The notes beneath the pieces are model-generated. The model saw only the letters and a list, made by a program, of their open reading frames with translations, had not been told where the DNA came from and did no database searches. Below, one piece after another: positions 41,781-49,325 of a stretch of 64,000 nt of DNA. The stretch comes from an uncultured Oscillospiraceae bacterium (GTDB lineage Bacteria > Bacillota > Clostridia > Oscillospirales > Oscillospiraceae). The position numbers and the translations under genes are program-made. Positions within the stretch are counted from its first letter, which is position 1. Every line of letters starts with the position of its first letter. The DNA lies in contig CALXDC010000004.1 of the NCBI GenBank assembly GCA_944386975.1, positions 31,766 to 95,765 of the forward strand. Direction: 5' to 3'.

Positions 41781-42995
41781 TTAGTCCGCCCGCAGGGCCA
41801 CCACCGGCTGGAGGCCGGAGGCCTTGATGGCGGGATACATGCCGAAAATGACGCCCAGCAGCACCGAGAAGAGCACCGCGCCCAGCGTAATGCCCATAGA
41901 CGGCCAGAGGATCATGCCCCCCAGCAGCAGCTTTCCACCGATGAGGGTGAGGATGGTGCCAAGGGCCACTCCGAAGATGCCGCCGATGCCGCAGATGGTG
42001 CCTGCCTCAATGAGAAATTGGGCCACGATACTCTTGCGCTGGGCGCCGATGGCCCGGCGGATGCCGATTTCTCTCGTCCGCTCGGTGACGGTGACCAGCA
42101 TGATGTTCATGATGCCGATGCCGCCCACCAGCAGGGAGATGCCGGCGATGCCCCCCAGCACCAGACTCATCATGGTGGCCTGCTCGTTCTGGACCTCCTG
42201 CCACTGGTTGTCGCTGTAGGTGTAGAAGTAGCCCTTCTGGTTCTGCCAGTCGTTGGGGTCGCCGCAGATGCCGGTGAGGAAGCCCTCGATCATGGCCTTG
42301 GCCTGCTTGACGGAGTTGGCGTCCCTGCACTTGACATAGACCTGGGACATGTCCAGATTCTGGCCCAGGTTCCGGGCCGCGGTGTAGGGGAAGAGGATCA
42401 TGTTGTCCATGGACCAGCCGCTGTTTTCCGCGTCCTTCTCCTTGTAGACGCCGATGACGGTGAAGGGAAGGCCGTTGACCCGCACCTCTTTCCCCACCGG
42501 GTCGGTGAAGTCAAAGAAGTTTTGGGCGGCCCTGGCCCCCATGACGCAGACGTTGCTGTAGTTGTCCACGTCAATTTTGCTGAGATCCCGCCCCTTCTCA
42601 ATCTGGAAGTTGTTGACGACAGAATACTGGTCGCTGCCGAAGTACAGACTGGGACTGTATTCCATACTGTCGCTGTTTTTGTCCTCGTAGATGACGGTGG
42701 CGCCCATGTTGCCCGCCGGCGTTGCCCCCAGGACATACTGGTCCAGGTGGAGGCAGTAGTCGTACAGGTCGTCAAAGACGCTGTTGCCGTTGTAGAGGTA
42801 GGCATAGACCTCCAGGCGGTTGGTGCCCATTTTCTCGTAGTAGGAGAGGCTTTGCTTGGTCATGCCCATCATCACCGACACAATGGCCATCACCGACGCC
42901 ACGCCGATGATGATGCCCAGCATGGTGAGGAAGGAGCGGACCTTGCTGCCGCTGATGGATTTGAAGGCCATCTTCATGGCCTGCCCTAATTTCAC
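41781..42995 (-). CDS. MacB/FtsX-type ABC transporter permease
   Basis: A 404-residue permease with the MacB layout: one N-terminal helix (GSKVRSFLTMLGIIIGVASVMAIVS), a large extracellular MacB core domain (about 50-270), and three C-terminal helices (LLVGGIGIMNIMLVTVTERTREIGIRRAIGA region). It works by mechanotransmission rather than as a channel. Its start overlaps the end of the ATPase gene by four bases. Confidence 0.9.
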   Translation of the reverse strand: MKLGQAMKMAFKSISGSKVRSFLTMLGIIIGVASVMAIVSVMMGMTKQSLSYYEKMGTNRLEVYAYLYNGNSVFDDLYDYCLHLDQYVLGATPAGNMGATVIYEDKNSDSMEYSPSLYFGSDQYSVVNNFQIEKGRDLSKIDVDNYSNVCVMGARAAQNFFDFTDPVGKEVRVNGLPFTVIGVYKEKDAENSGWSMDNMILFPYTAARNLGQNLDMSQVYVKCRDANSVKQAKAMIEGFLTGICGDPNDWQNQKGYFYTYSDNQWQEVQNEQATMMSLVLGGIAGISLLVGGIGIMNIMLVTVTERTREIGIRRAIGAQRKSIVAQFLIEAGTICGIGGIFGVALGTILTLIGGKLLLGGMILWPSMGITLGAVLFSVLLGVIFGMYPAIKASGLQPVVALRAD

Positions 42996-43687
42996 AGCCA
43001 GTCCACCTCCTGTTCCTTATCCTCGATGATCTTGCCGTCGGAGATCCGCACCACCCGGCGGGCGGTGGCGGCGATGGAGTTGTCGTGGGTGATGAGAATA
43101 ATGGTGCTGCCCTCCTTGTTGAGCTCCTGAAGGAAGTGAAGCACCTCCTTACCGGTGTGGCTGTCCAGAGCGCCGGTGGGCTCGTCAGCCATGATGATGG
43201 GGGGCTTGGCGGCAATGGCGCGCGCAATGGCCACCCGCTGCTGCTGGCCGCCGGACATCTCCGACGGGTGGTGCTTCCACCGGTCCGCAACCCCCACCCG
43301 CTCCATGGCCTCCAGCACCATCTCCTTGCGGCGGAACACAGAGACATTTTGGTAGATGAGGGGCAGCTCCACATTTTCGTAGGCGGTGAGGTTCTGAATC
43401 AGGTTGTAGCTTTGAAAAATGAAGCCCACCTGCTTGTTGCGGATGTGGGAGAGCTGAGCGTCGTCCAGCTCGTCCACGTCCTGACCGTCGATGAGATAGG
43501 TGCCCCGGGTGGGCACGTCGAGACAGCCCAGGATATTCATGAGGGTGGATTTGCCGGAGCCGGACTGGCCCACCACCGCCACGAATTCCCCTCGGTCGAT
43601 GGTGAGACTCACCCCGTCCAGAGCGCGGACCTCCGCCTCCGTCCCCTCGCCGTATATCTTGTATACGTCTTGGATGTCGATCAGCAT
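42992..43687 (-). CDS. MacB/LolD-type ABC transporter ATP-binding protein
   Basis: A 231-residue ATPase with Walker [14 protein letters not shown]-loop, signature [15 protein letters not shown], Walker [16 protein letters not shown] and H-loop ILITHD. It is the energy subunit of the adjoining MacB-like permease. It follows the adaptor gene by 12 bases. Confidence 0.93.
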   Translation of the reverse strand: MLIDIQDVYKIYGEGTEAEVRALDGVSLTIDRGEFVAVVGQSGSGKSTLMNILGCLDVPTRGTYLIDGQDVDELDDAQLSHIRNKQVGFIFQSYNLIQNLTAYENVELPLIYQNVSVFRRKEMVLEAMERVGVADRWKHHPSEMSGGQQQRVAIARAIAAKPPIIMADEPTGALDSHTGKEVLHFLQELNKEGSTIILITHDNSIAATARRVVRISDGKIIEDKEQEVDWL

Positions 43688-43699
43688 GGTCTCACCTCA

Positions 43700-45382
43700 T
43701 CAATACATCATGTTGGGGTCCTGGGTGGTGTTCTGGAACACCGTGTCATCCACTTCGAGACCTTCCTTAATTTCAATATTGTATTTGTCGGCAATGCCTG
43801 TCACCACCGGCACCGGATAGTAGCCCTCGGGAATGCCCAGAGAGGTGCCGTCCACCCCTTCCACCATGTTGTCCGGCTGGGCGTCGGTCTTCAGGAACAC
43901 CACGCTGATGCTCTCTCCCGTCTCACTGCTGGGATCGGGTACGTACTTGATGCACTGGATGGGCAGCACCATGCAGCCGTCGCTCTCGCTGGCCACCATA
44001 CTGTAGGTGACGGAGCTGCCGGGCATCAGCGTGTTGCCGGTCTCCGCGGCCATGGAATTGTCCACCGTGATCACCGCCGGATAGAAGGCGGCGCCGTTGA
44101 CATTCTCCGGGGTGAGACTGATGCTCTCCACCATTCCGAAGTATTCAATTCCCCACTGATTGATGGTGACCGGCATGCCCGCCTTCACATAGGAGATATT
44201 CCGCTCGTCTACCTGGGCGGTGACGGTGACGGAGGAGGTGTCGGAGATGCTGATGACGGAGGTGTTGGCCTCAAATTCCTGGCCCGGAGCAATGGTGAGT
44301 CCCATGACGGTGCCGGAGATGGGGGCCACAGCGTTGAGGTTTTTCAGGTTGTCCTCCGCCTTCTTCAGATCGTCCTGGGCGGTTTTCAAAGCCTCCTGGG
44401 TGTTGTAGAGGGCCAGCTCGTTGTCCGCCCCGTCGATCTCCATGAGCACCTGCCCGGCGGACACATCCAGATAGTCCAGCAGATTGCTGGAGATCACGTC
44501 GCCGGAGGCCTTGGTGACAATCTCCTGCACCCGGTTATAACTGAGCTTGGCCTGCTCATAGGGGTAGATTTCCTGGCCGTTGGCGGAGATCTGGGCGGAG
44601 GCCGCCATGTCGGCGGTGAGGGCGCCCTTGTTCTCCACGGAGATCACCACCAAAAAGAGCTTGCTGCCCTCGGGGGAGATGCGGCTGACCTTGTGGATCT
44701 CCGTGACGGTGCCGGAGACCTGCTCCATCATGGCGGGGATGGATACGGTGGCCGCCTGCCCCACATAGATGTCGTTTTCATAGGCGTAGCTGTAGTACTG
44801 CTCCAGCCGGAGGGTCTTGTCGTCCACCAGCTTGGCGATGGTGGTGCCGGAGGAGATGGGATCTCCGCTCTCAAATTTCTGGGTTTCCAGCAGCTTTCCG
44901 GCAAATTCCGCCCGGACAGTGAGGCTGTTGGCGGCCTCATAGAGGCTGTCCAGCTCCTTCTGCTTGGCTTCCAATGCGCTGCGGGCGGTCATGACCGCCG
45001 ACTGGGCGTTGGGGCTCTCCACAGTGAAAAGAGGCGTCCCCTCCTGGACATAGTCCCCCTCCTTCACGTACACATCCAGCACCGTGCCGGCGGTGGTGAG
45101 GGTAATGGAGGCGGAGTTCTTGGCCTTGGTGGTACCGGAGCCCTCCACCGTGCTGGTAATGGAGCCCAGCTGCACTACGGCGTCGTTGATCATGACGTTG
45201 GTGTTGTCTGTCGTAAGAAACTTGACCATCCCGATGACGACGGCCCCCACAAGGACCAGCGCCACCGCAGCGGTAATGATCCGTTTGCGCAGCTTGGGAT
45301 TGCGCTTCTTCTTCGGCTTGGGGGACGGGGCGGTCTGCTCCGTTACCTTCTCCTCCGCGGCGGGGGTGACTGTTGTGTTCAT
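43700..45382 (-). CDS. MacA/HlyD-type efflux adaptor protein
   Basis: A 560-residue adaptor. After a Lys-rich cytoplasmic start there is one membrane helix (about 36-57), then a first half-lipoyl domain (AGTVLDVYVKEGDYVQEGTPLF), a coiled-coil hairpin (about 280-345, ALKTAQDDLKKAEDNLKNL), the second half-lipoyl segment (VAPISGTVMGLTIAPGQEF), and beta-barrel and membrane-proximal domains. It is first in the operon adaptor-ATPase-permease-SLH. In Gram-positive bacteria such systems often export peptides or lipids. Confidence 0.88.
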   Translation of the reverse strand: MNTTVTPAAEEKVTEQTAPSPKPKKKRNPKLRKRIITAAVALVLVGAVVIGMVKFLTTDNTNVMINDAVVQLGSITSTVEGSGTTKAKNSASITLTTAGTVLDVYVKEGDYVQEGTPLFTVESPNAQSAVMTARSALEAKQKELDSLYEAANSLTVRAEFAGKLLETQKFESGDPISSGTTIAKLVDDKTLRLEQYYSYAYENDIYVGQAATVSIPAMMEQVSGTVTEIHKVSRISPEGSKLFLVVISVENKGALTADMAASAQISANGQEIYPYEQAKLSYNRVQEIVTKASGDVISSNLLDYLDVSAGQVLMEIDGADNELALYNTQEALKTAQDDLKKAEDNLKNLNAVAPISGTVMGLTIAPGQEFEANTSVISISDTSSVTVTAQVDERNISYVKAGMPVTINQWGIEYFGMVESISLTPENVNGAAFYPAVITVDNSMAAETGNTLMPGSSVTYSMVASESDGCMVLPIQCIKYVPDPSSETGESISVVFLKTDAQPDNMVEGVDGTSLGIPEGYYPVPVVTGIADKYNIEIKEGLEVDDTVFQNTTQDPNMMY

Positions 45383-45429
45383 GCCTTTTCCTTCCTTTCC
45401 CGGAATACTGAAATGCAGCTGATCGGTGT

Positions 45430-45454
45430 ACTGTATGAGTGATAGTAATACAGT
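45430..45454. promoter_or_regulatory. operator-like palindrome over the MacAB operon promoter
   Basis: A perfect 7-bp inverted repeat (ACTGTAT and ATACAGT, 11-base spacer) that encloses the minus-strand -10 box TACTAT (45442-45447). The -35 box TTGACA (45465-45470) lies 17 bp away. The shape suits a GntR/YtrA- or TetR-type repressor, but no regulator gene is nearby. Confidence 0.55.
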
Positions 45455-45470
45455 TGGACGGCCTTGTCAA
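45442..45470 (-). promoter_or_regulatory. promoter of the MacAB-SLH operon
   Basis: Minus strand TTGACA, 17-bp spacer, TACTAT, about 60 bases ahead of the adaptor start. The rest of the gap to 45716 is AT-rich with no gene; it also holds the plus-strand promoter at 45643. Confidence 0.7.
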
Positions 45471-45642
45471 GAACAAAAGGGTGACAAAATGCCCGCGTAC
45501 CCTCACTCTTTATAATAAGACGAGAGAAAGGGGAAAAAGTTCCATTTCAGCTCCATCATATTTTTTTTCAGGGGCCAGGACAATTCCGTCTGTTTGTACA
45601 AAATCTCAAAAAATTTTTTTACGCGGATTCCGCTTCTCCACC

Positions 45643-45671
45643 TTGCAAAAATCGGGGATTTGAGGTATAGT
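45643..45671 (+). promoter_or_regulatory. promoter for the nickel/C1 gene block
   Basis: TTGCAA, 17-bp spacer and TATAGT, about 46 bases ahead of the His-rich gene. It may start the transcript running into cooT and metF. Confidence 0.6.
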
Positions 45672-45716
45672 GTATCTAGTTAAAATTATGTCAATAACTG
45701 GATTGGAGCGGTTTCT

Positions 45717-46025
45717 ATGGAACATACCCATGAGCATACCCACACTCACACCCACGACGGGGTGGAGCACACCCATACCCACACCCATCCCCATGACCAC
45801 GAGGGCCACGAGCACACCCACGACCACGCTCACGGCGCCGTGAACGGGGAGGAGAAGACCGCGGCGGTGCTGCGGTATATGCTGGACCACAACGTCCACC
45901 ACTGCGCAGAGCTGAAGGAGCTGGCTCAGGGGCTCAGCGGCGAGGCGCAGCACCAGCTGCTGCACGCGGTGGAGGCCTTTGAAGAGGCCAACAGCCATTT
46001 GGCCAAGGCCATCGAGGCCTTGTAA
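45717..46025 (+). CDS. histidine-rich metal-binding protein (CooJ-like role)
   Basis: A 102-residue protein with 17 His in the first 40 residues, mostly as HT pairs, then a helical domain (about 45-102, AAVLRYMLDHNVHHCAELKELAQ). It has no signal peptide. It lies 20 bases upstream of cooT, so a nickel buffer or donor for the CODH/ACS metal sites is the natural reading, similar in role to CooJ. Zinc binding is also possible. The C-terminal helical part looks like a conserved family, not just a His tail. Confidence 0.7.
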   Translation: MEHTHEHTHTHTHDGVEHTHTHTHPHDHEGHEHTHDHAHGAVNGEEKTAAVLRYMLDHNVHHCAELKELAQGLSGEAQHQLLHAVEAFEEANSHLAKAIEAL

Positions 46026-46045
46026 GAAAAGGAGCGCGAGCGACC

Positions 46046-46234
46046 ATGTGTCTTTCTACCGTATATCGGGGCAGTCAGAGCGAGGAGAACATCTGCTGCA
46101 AATTTGTGGCGAAAATTGAAGTGGACGGCGACAAGCTGACCTTTACCGACGTGTTGGGGGAGGAGTTGACTGTGGAGGGGAAGCTCCTCTCCGCCGATCT
46201 CACCGCCGGCGTGGTGGTCATCGCCGCTGCCTGA
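46046..46234 (+). CDS. cooT: CooT-family nickel-binding protein
   Basis: A 62-residue protein matching the CooT family: the MCLSTVY N-terminus with Cys 2 (the proposed metal ligand of the dimer), then VAKIEVDGDKLTFTDVLGEELTVEG and a terminal hydrophobic strand. CooT proteins bind nickel and assist CO dehydrogenase maturation. Position in a C1 locus supports this. AAAAGGAGCG is upstream. Confidence 0.85.
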   Translation: MCLSTVYRGSQSEENICCKFVAKIEVDGDKLTFTDVLGEELTVEGKLLSADLTAGVVVIAAA

Positions 46235-46246
46235 GGGGGGCGGCGT

Positions 46247-46468
46247 ATGGCCCGGTATGAACTCTGCTGCGAGATCTTCAACCAGTGCAGCAACAACCAG
46301 ATGCGGGACGTGGACTTTCGGGAGGTAGAGGTGGAGGACACCGACGCCTTCATCCGGTCCACGGAGCCCAAGGCCCTTGTGGAGAAGGAGGTTTTCTCCG
46401 ACGGCACGGTGATCTACCACACCGATACCGCCGGTCTCCGCAAGCGCTATTCCTTCACGCCTCTGTAA
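46247..46468 (+). CDS. small unknown protein between cooT and metF
   Basis: A 73-residue protein I do not recognise. It has three Cys near the start (ELCCEIFNQC), an acidic middle (FREVEVEDTDAFI) and a C-terminal strand-rich part (TVIYHTDTAGLRKRYSF). It starts 12 bases after cooT, which places it in the nickel-handling group. A metal or redox role is only a guess. Confidence 0.6.
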   Translation: MARYELCCEIFNQCSNNQMRDVDFREVEVEDTDAFIRSTEPKALVEKEVFSDGTVIYHTDTAGLRKRYSFTPL

Positions 46469-46552
46469 CGGGGCATTTTTCCTGCAAGCACAAGCAAATT
46501 ACCTGTTGCTTTCAATTACACAACGAGAACGTGAAAATGGAGGTCAAGCATC

Positions 46553-47482
46553 ATGAGAGTATCCGAGATTTTTGAGGAGAGAGCCGCTTTTTCCTTTGAG
46601 GTTTTCCCCCCGAAGACCGACGTCGGCATGGAGAAACTGTGCGGTGAGGGCGGCGTGCTGGAGCAGCTGTACACCCTGAACCCCGACTACATCTCCTGCA
46701 CCTACGGCGCCGGCGGTACCAATGTGGGCAAGAACCTGGAGGTTCTGGACAAGATCCAGAAGGACGGCAAGTGCACCCCCGTCACCCACTTCACCTGCAT
46801 CGGCAATACCAAGGAGGGCATCCGCGAGCAGCTGCAGAACTACCTCGATCACGGCATCAACCACATGCTGGCCCTGCGGGGCGATCTGCCCTTCGGCTGG
46901 ACCGGCACCGGCGGCGACCTCCATTACGCCACGGAGCTGGTAAAGTTTGTCCGTCAGGAGTTCGGCGACAAGTTCTGCATCGCCGTGGCCGGCTCTCCTG
47001 AGGGCCACATTGCCTGCCGCAGCCTGGAGGCCGACATCTCCTTCCTCAAGCAGAAGCAGGACAACGGCGCCGACTACATCATGACCCAGCTGTGCTGGGA
47101 TATGGACCAGTTCAAGTACTGGCTGGACGCCATCCGGGCCGCCGGCATCTGGATGCCCGTGGACGTGGGCATCATGCCCATCCTGGATCAGGCCGCCACC
47201 ATCAATATGGCCCTCAGCCGCAACGGCTGCGTCATGCCCCGGAAGCTGTGCGAGATCATCTCCAAGCACTGGATCTTCCCCAACCCCTTCGACAAGGAGC
47301 CCTTTGACGCCGCCGCCGCCCAGAAGAAGGCGGACTTCAAGGAGGCCGGCATCGAGTACACCATCAACCAGATCGACGAGTACCGCGCCTGCGGCATCGA
47401 CGGCATCCACCTCTATGCCCTGAACAAGTACGACGACGTGGCCCGGATCGTCAAGGAGTCCGGCATCATCGATCTCATCTGA
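46553..47482 (+). CDS. metF: methylenetetrahydrofolate reductase
   Basis: Reduces 5,10-methylene-THF to 5-methyl-THF, the last folate step of the methyl branch. The 309-residue protein is a TIM barrel with FSFEVFPPKTDVG at the start, PDYISCTYGAGG, LALRGDLP and the flavin/folate-side GSPEGH. It lacks a C-terminal regulatory domain, as in bacteria. No metV zinc partner is adjacent, unlike many acetogens. It is followed 51 bases later by cooC. Confidence 0.92.
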   Translation: MRVSEIFEERAAFSFEVFPPKTDVGMEKLCGEGGVLEQLYTLNPDYISCTYGAGGTNVGKNLEVLDKIQKDGKCTPVTHFTCIGNTKEGIREQLQNYLDHGINHMLALRGDLPFGWTGTGGDLHYATELVKFVRQEFGDKFCIAVAGSPEGHIACRSLEADISFLKQKQDNGADYIMTQLCWDMDQFKYWLDAIRAAGIWMPVDVGIMPILDQAATINMALSRNGCVMPRKLCEIISKHWIFPNPFDKEPFDAAAAQKKADFKEAGIEYTINQIDEYRACGIDGIHLYALNKYDDVARIVKESGIIDLI

Positions 47483-47533
47483 CCAACGCCCTCCCGCCAA
47501 GGGAGGAAACCCATCGTAAGGAGCGCGCATTTT

Positions 47534-48304
47534 ATGACACAGACCATCGCATTCGCCGGGAAGGGCGGTGTGGGCAAGACCACCATCTGCGGCCTTCTCA
47601 TCCAGTACCTCTGCCGCAAGGGCAAGGGGGCCGTCCTGGCCGTGGACGCCGACGCCAACAGCAACCTCAACGAGGTGCTGGGGGTGGAGGTGGAGATGAC
47701 CCTGGGGGACATCCGGGAGAACATCGCCCGGGCCGACATGGCGGACCCCAGTCCCATTCCCGCCAACATGACCAAGGCCGACTACGCCGAGATCATGTTC
47801 AATAATGCCCTCATGGAGGGGGACGACTTTGACATGCTGGTCATGGGCCGCACCCAGGGCAAGGGCTGCTATTGCTATGTCAACGGCATCCTCAGCGCCC
47901 AGGTGGACAAATACGCCAAGAACTACCGCTATGTGGTGGTGGACAACGAGGCGGGCCTGGAGCACATCAGCCGGGGCATTCTGCCCAAGGTGGATACCAT
48001 CCTCCTGGTCAGCGACTGCTCCCGCCGGGGCATTCAGGCGGTGGGCCGCATCGCTGAGATGATCCGGGAGCTGAATCTCGGGGTCAAGGACGTGAAGCTC
48101 ATTGTCAACCGGGCCCCGGGCGGTGCGCTCAACGACGGTGTGAAGGAGGAGATCGCCAAGTACGGTCTCGACCTTCTGGGCGTCGTTCCCCAGGACGACG
48201 CCGTCTATCAGTACGACGCCGAGGGCAAGCCCAGCGTGACCGTGCCCGAGTCGTCCCCCATCAAGGAAGCAGTGCACAAGCTGTTTGATCAGCTGTCTCT
48301 GTAA
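47534..48304 (+). CDS. cooC: CooC/AcsF-type nickel-insertion ATPase
   Basis: A 256-residue P-loop NTPase of the MinD/CooC group that matures the nickel sites of CODH or ACS. It has the deviant Walker A GKGGVGKTT (residues 9-17), DADANSN, the metal-binding Cys-X-Cys at 112 and 114 in GKGCYCYVNG, and VVDNEAGLEHISRG. Spacing of the Cys pair matches CooC1. It sits between metF and acsD. Confidence 0.92.
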   Translation: MTQTIAFAGKGGVGKTTICGLLIQYLCRKGKGAVLAVDADANSNLNEVLGVEVEMTLGDIRENIARADMADPSPIPANMTKADYAEIMFNNALMEGDDFDMLVMGRTQGKGCYCYVNGILSAQVDKYAKNYRYVVVDNEAGLEHISRGILPKVDTILLVSDCSRRGIQAVGRIAEMIRELNLGVKDVKLIVNRAPGGALNDGVKEEIAKYGLDLLGVVPQDDAVYQYDAEGKPSVTVPESSPIKEAVHKLFDQLSL

Positions 48305-48372
48305 CCGATTCTATTTGTATTCCTTTGGTTTCACATATCAAAAAAGACTGAAGTTTGAAGGGAGTAACCACT

Positions 48373-49311
48373 ATGCCGTTTGCAAAGAAGCCCCAGGTTT
48401 TCAGCGCGTCCATCAACGAGCTGACGCTGGGCACTGGCGACAAGGCCATCACCCTGGGCGGTCAAAACGTGTACAACCTCTACACCTTTGACGCCCCCAT
48501 CGCAAACCGCCCCAAGATCGGAATCGACGTCTCCGACGACCCCCAGCAGCCCTCCGCCGGGCTGGCCGCCTTCTATGAGGGCTGCGCCACGCTGGCCGAC
48601 CGGGCCAAGAAGGCCGCCTCTCTGGAGGACGTGGACTTCGTGTGCATCCGCTTTGATCTGGCCGACCCCAACGGCGCGGACAAGTCCATTGAGGACTGCG
48701 TGGCGGACGCCAAGGCCGTGGCTGAGGTGGTGGACAAGCCCATCGTGGTTGCCGGCTGCAAGAACACCAGCAAGGACACCGAGCTGTTCGGCAAGGTCTC
48801 CGAGGCTCTCCAGGGCAAGAACATCCTGGTCCTGAGCGCCCGTGAGGAGGACTACAAGGGCGTGGCCGCCTCCGCCGTGATGGCCTATGGCCAGAAGGTG
48901 GGCGCCGAGTCCGCCGTGGACATCAACCTGGCCAAGCAGCTGAACGTGCTCATCACCCAGATGGGCGTGGACGGCAAGAACATTGCCATGAACGTTGGCT
49001 CCGCCGCCGCCGGATACGGCTTTGAGTACGTGGTCTCCACCCTGGAGCGCGTGAAGGCCGCCGCCCTCAGCCAGAACGACAACACCCTGCAGATGCCCAT
49101 CATCACCCCTGTGGGCAGCGAGACCTGGGCTGTGAAGGAAGCTACCGCTCCCGAGTCCGACGTGCCCGAGTGGGGCGATCAGGACGAGCGCGGCGTCGAC
49201 ATGGAAGTCGAGACCGCCGCCGCCTGCCTGGCCTACGGCAGCGATGCTGTCATTCTCAAGCATCCGGATTCTATTAAGACCATCGCGCAGCTGGTTGCTG
49301 CTTTGATGTAA
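48373..49311 (+). CDS. acsD: corrinoid iron-sulfur protein small subunit (CODH/ACS delta)
   Basis: A 312-residue TIM-barrel subunit that pairs with AcsC to carry the methyl group on a corrinoid between methyl-THF and acetyl-CoA synthase. Recognised from INELTLGTGDKAITLGGQN, IGIDVSDDPQQ and VGSETWAVKEA. I start it at 48373 behind GAAGGGAG. It is followed 14 bases later by the AcsC-AcsE fusion, its binding partner. Confidence 0.93.
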   Translation: MPFAKKPQVFSASINELTLGTGDKAITLGGQNVYNLYTFDAPIANRPKIGIDVSDDPQQPSAGLAAFYEGCATLADRAKKAASLEDVDFVCIRFDLADPNGADKSIEDCVADAKAVAEVVDKPIVVAGCKNTSKDTELFGKVSEALQGKNILVLSAREEDYKGVAASAVMAYGQKVGAESAVDINLAKQLNVLITQMGVDGKNIAMNVGSAAAGYGFEYVVSTLERVKAAALSQNDNTLQMPIITPVGSETWAVKEATAPESDVPEWGDQDERGVDMEVETAAACLAYGSDAVILKHPDSIKTIAQLVAALM

Positions 49312-49325
49312 GGAGGGCGTTCAAC

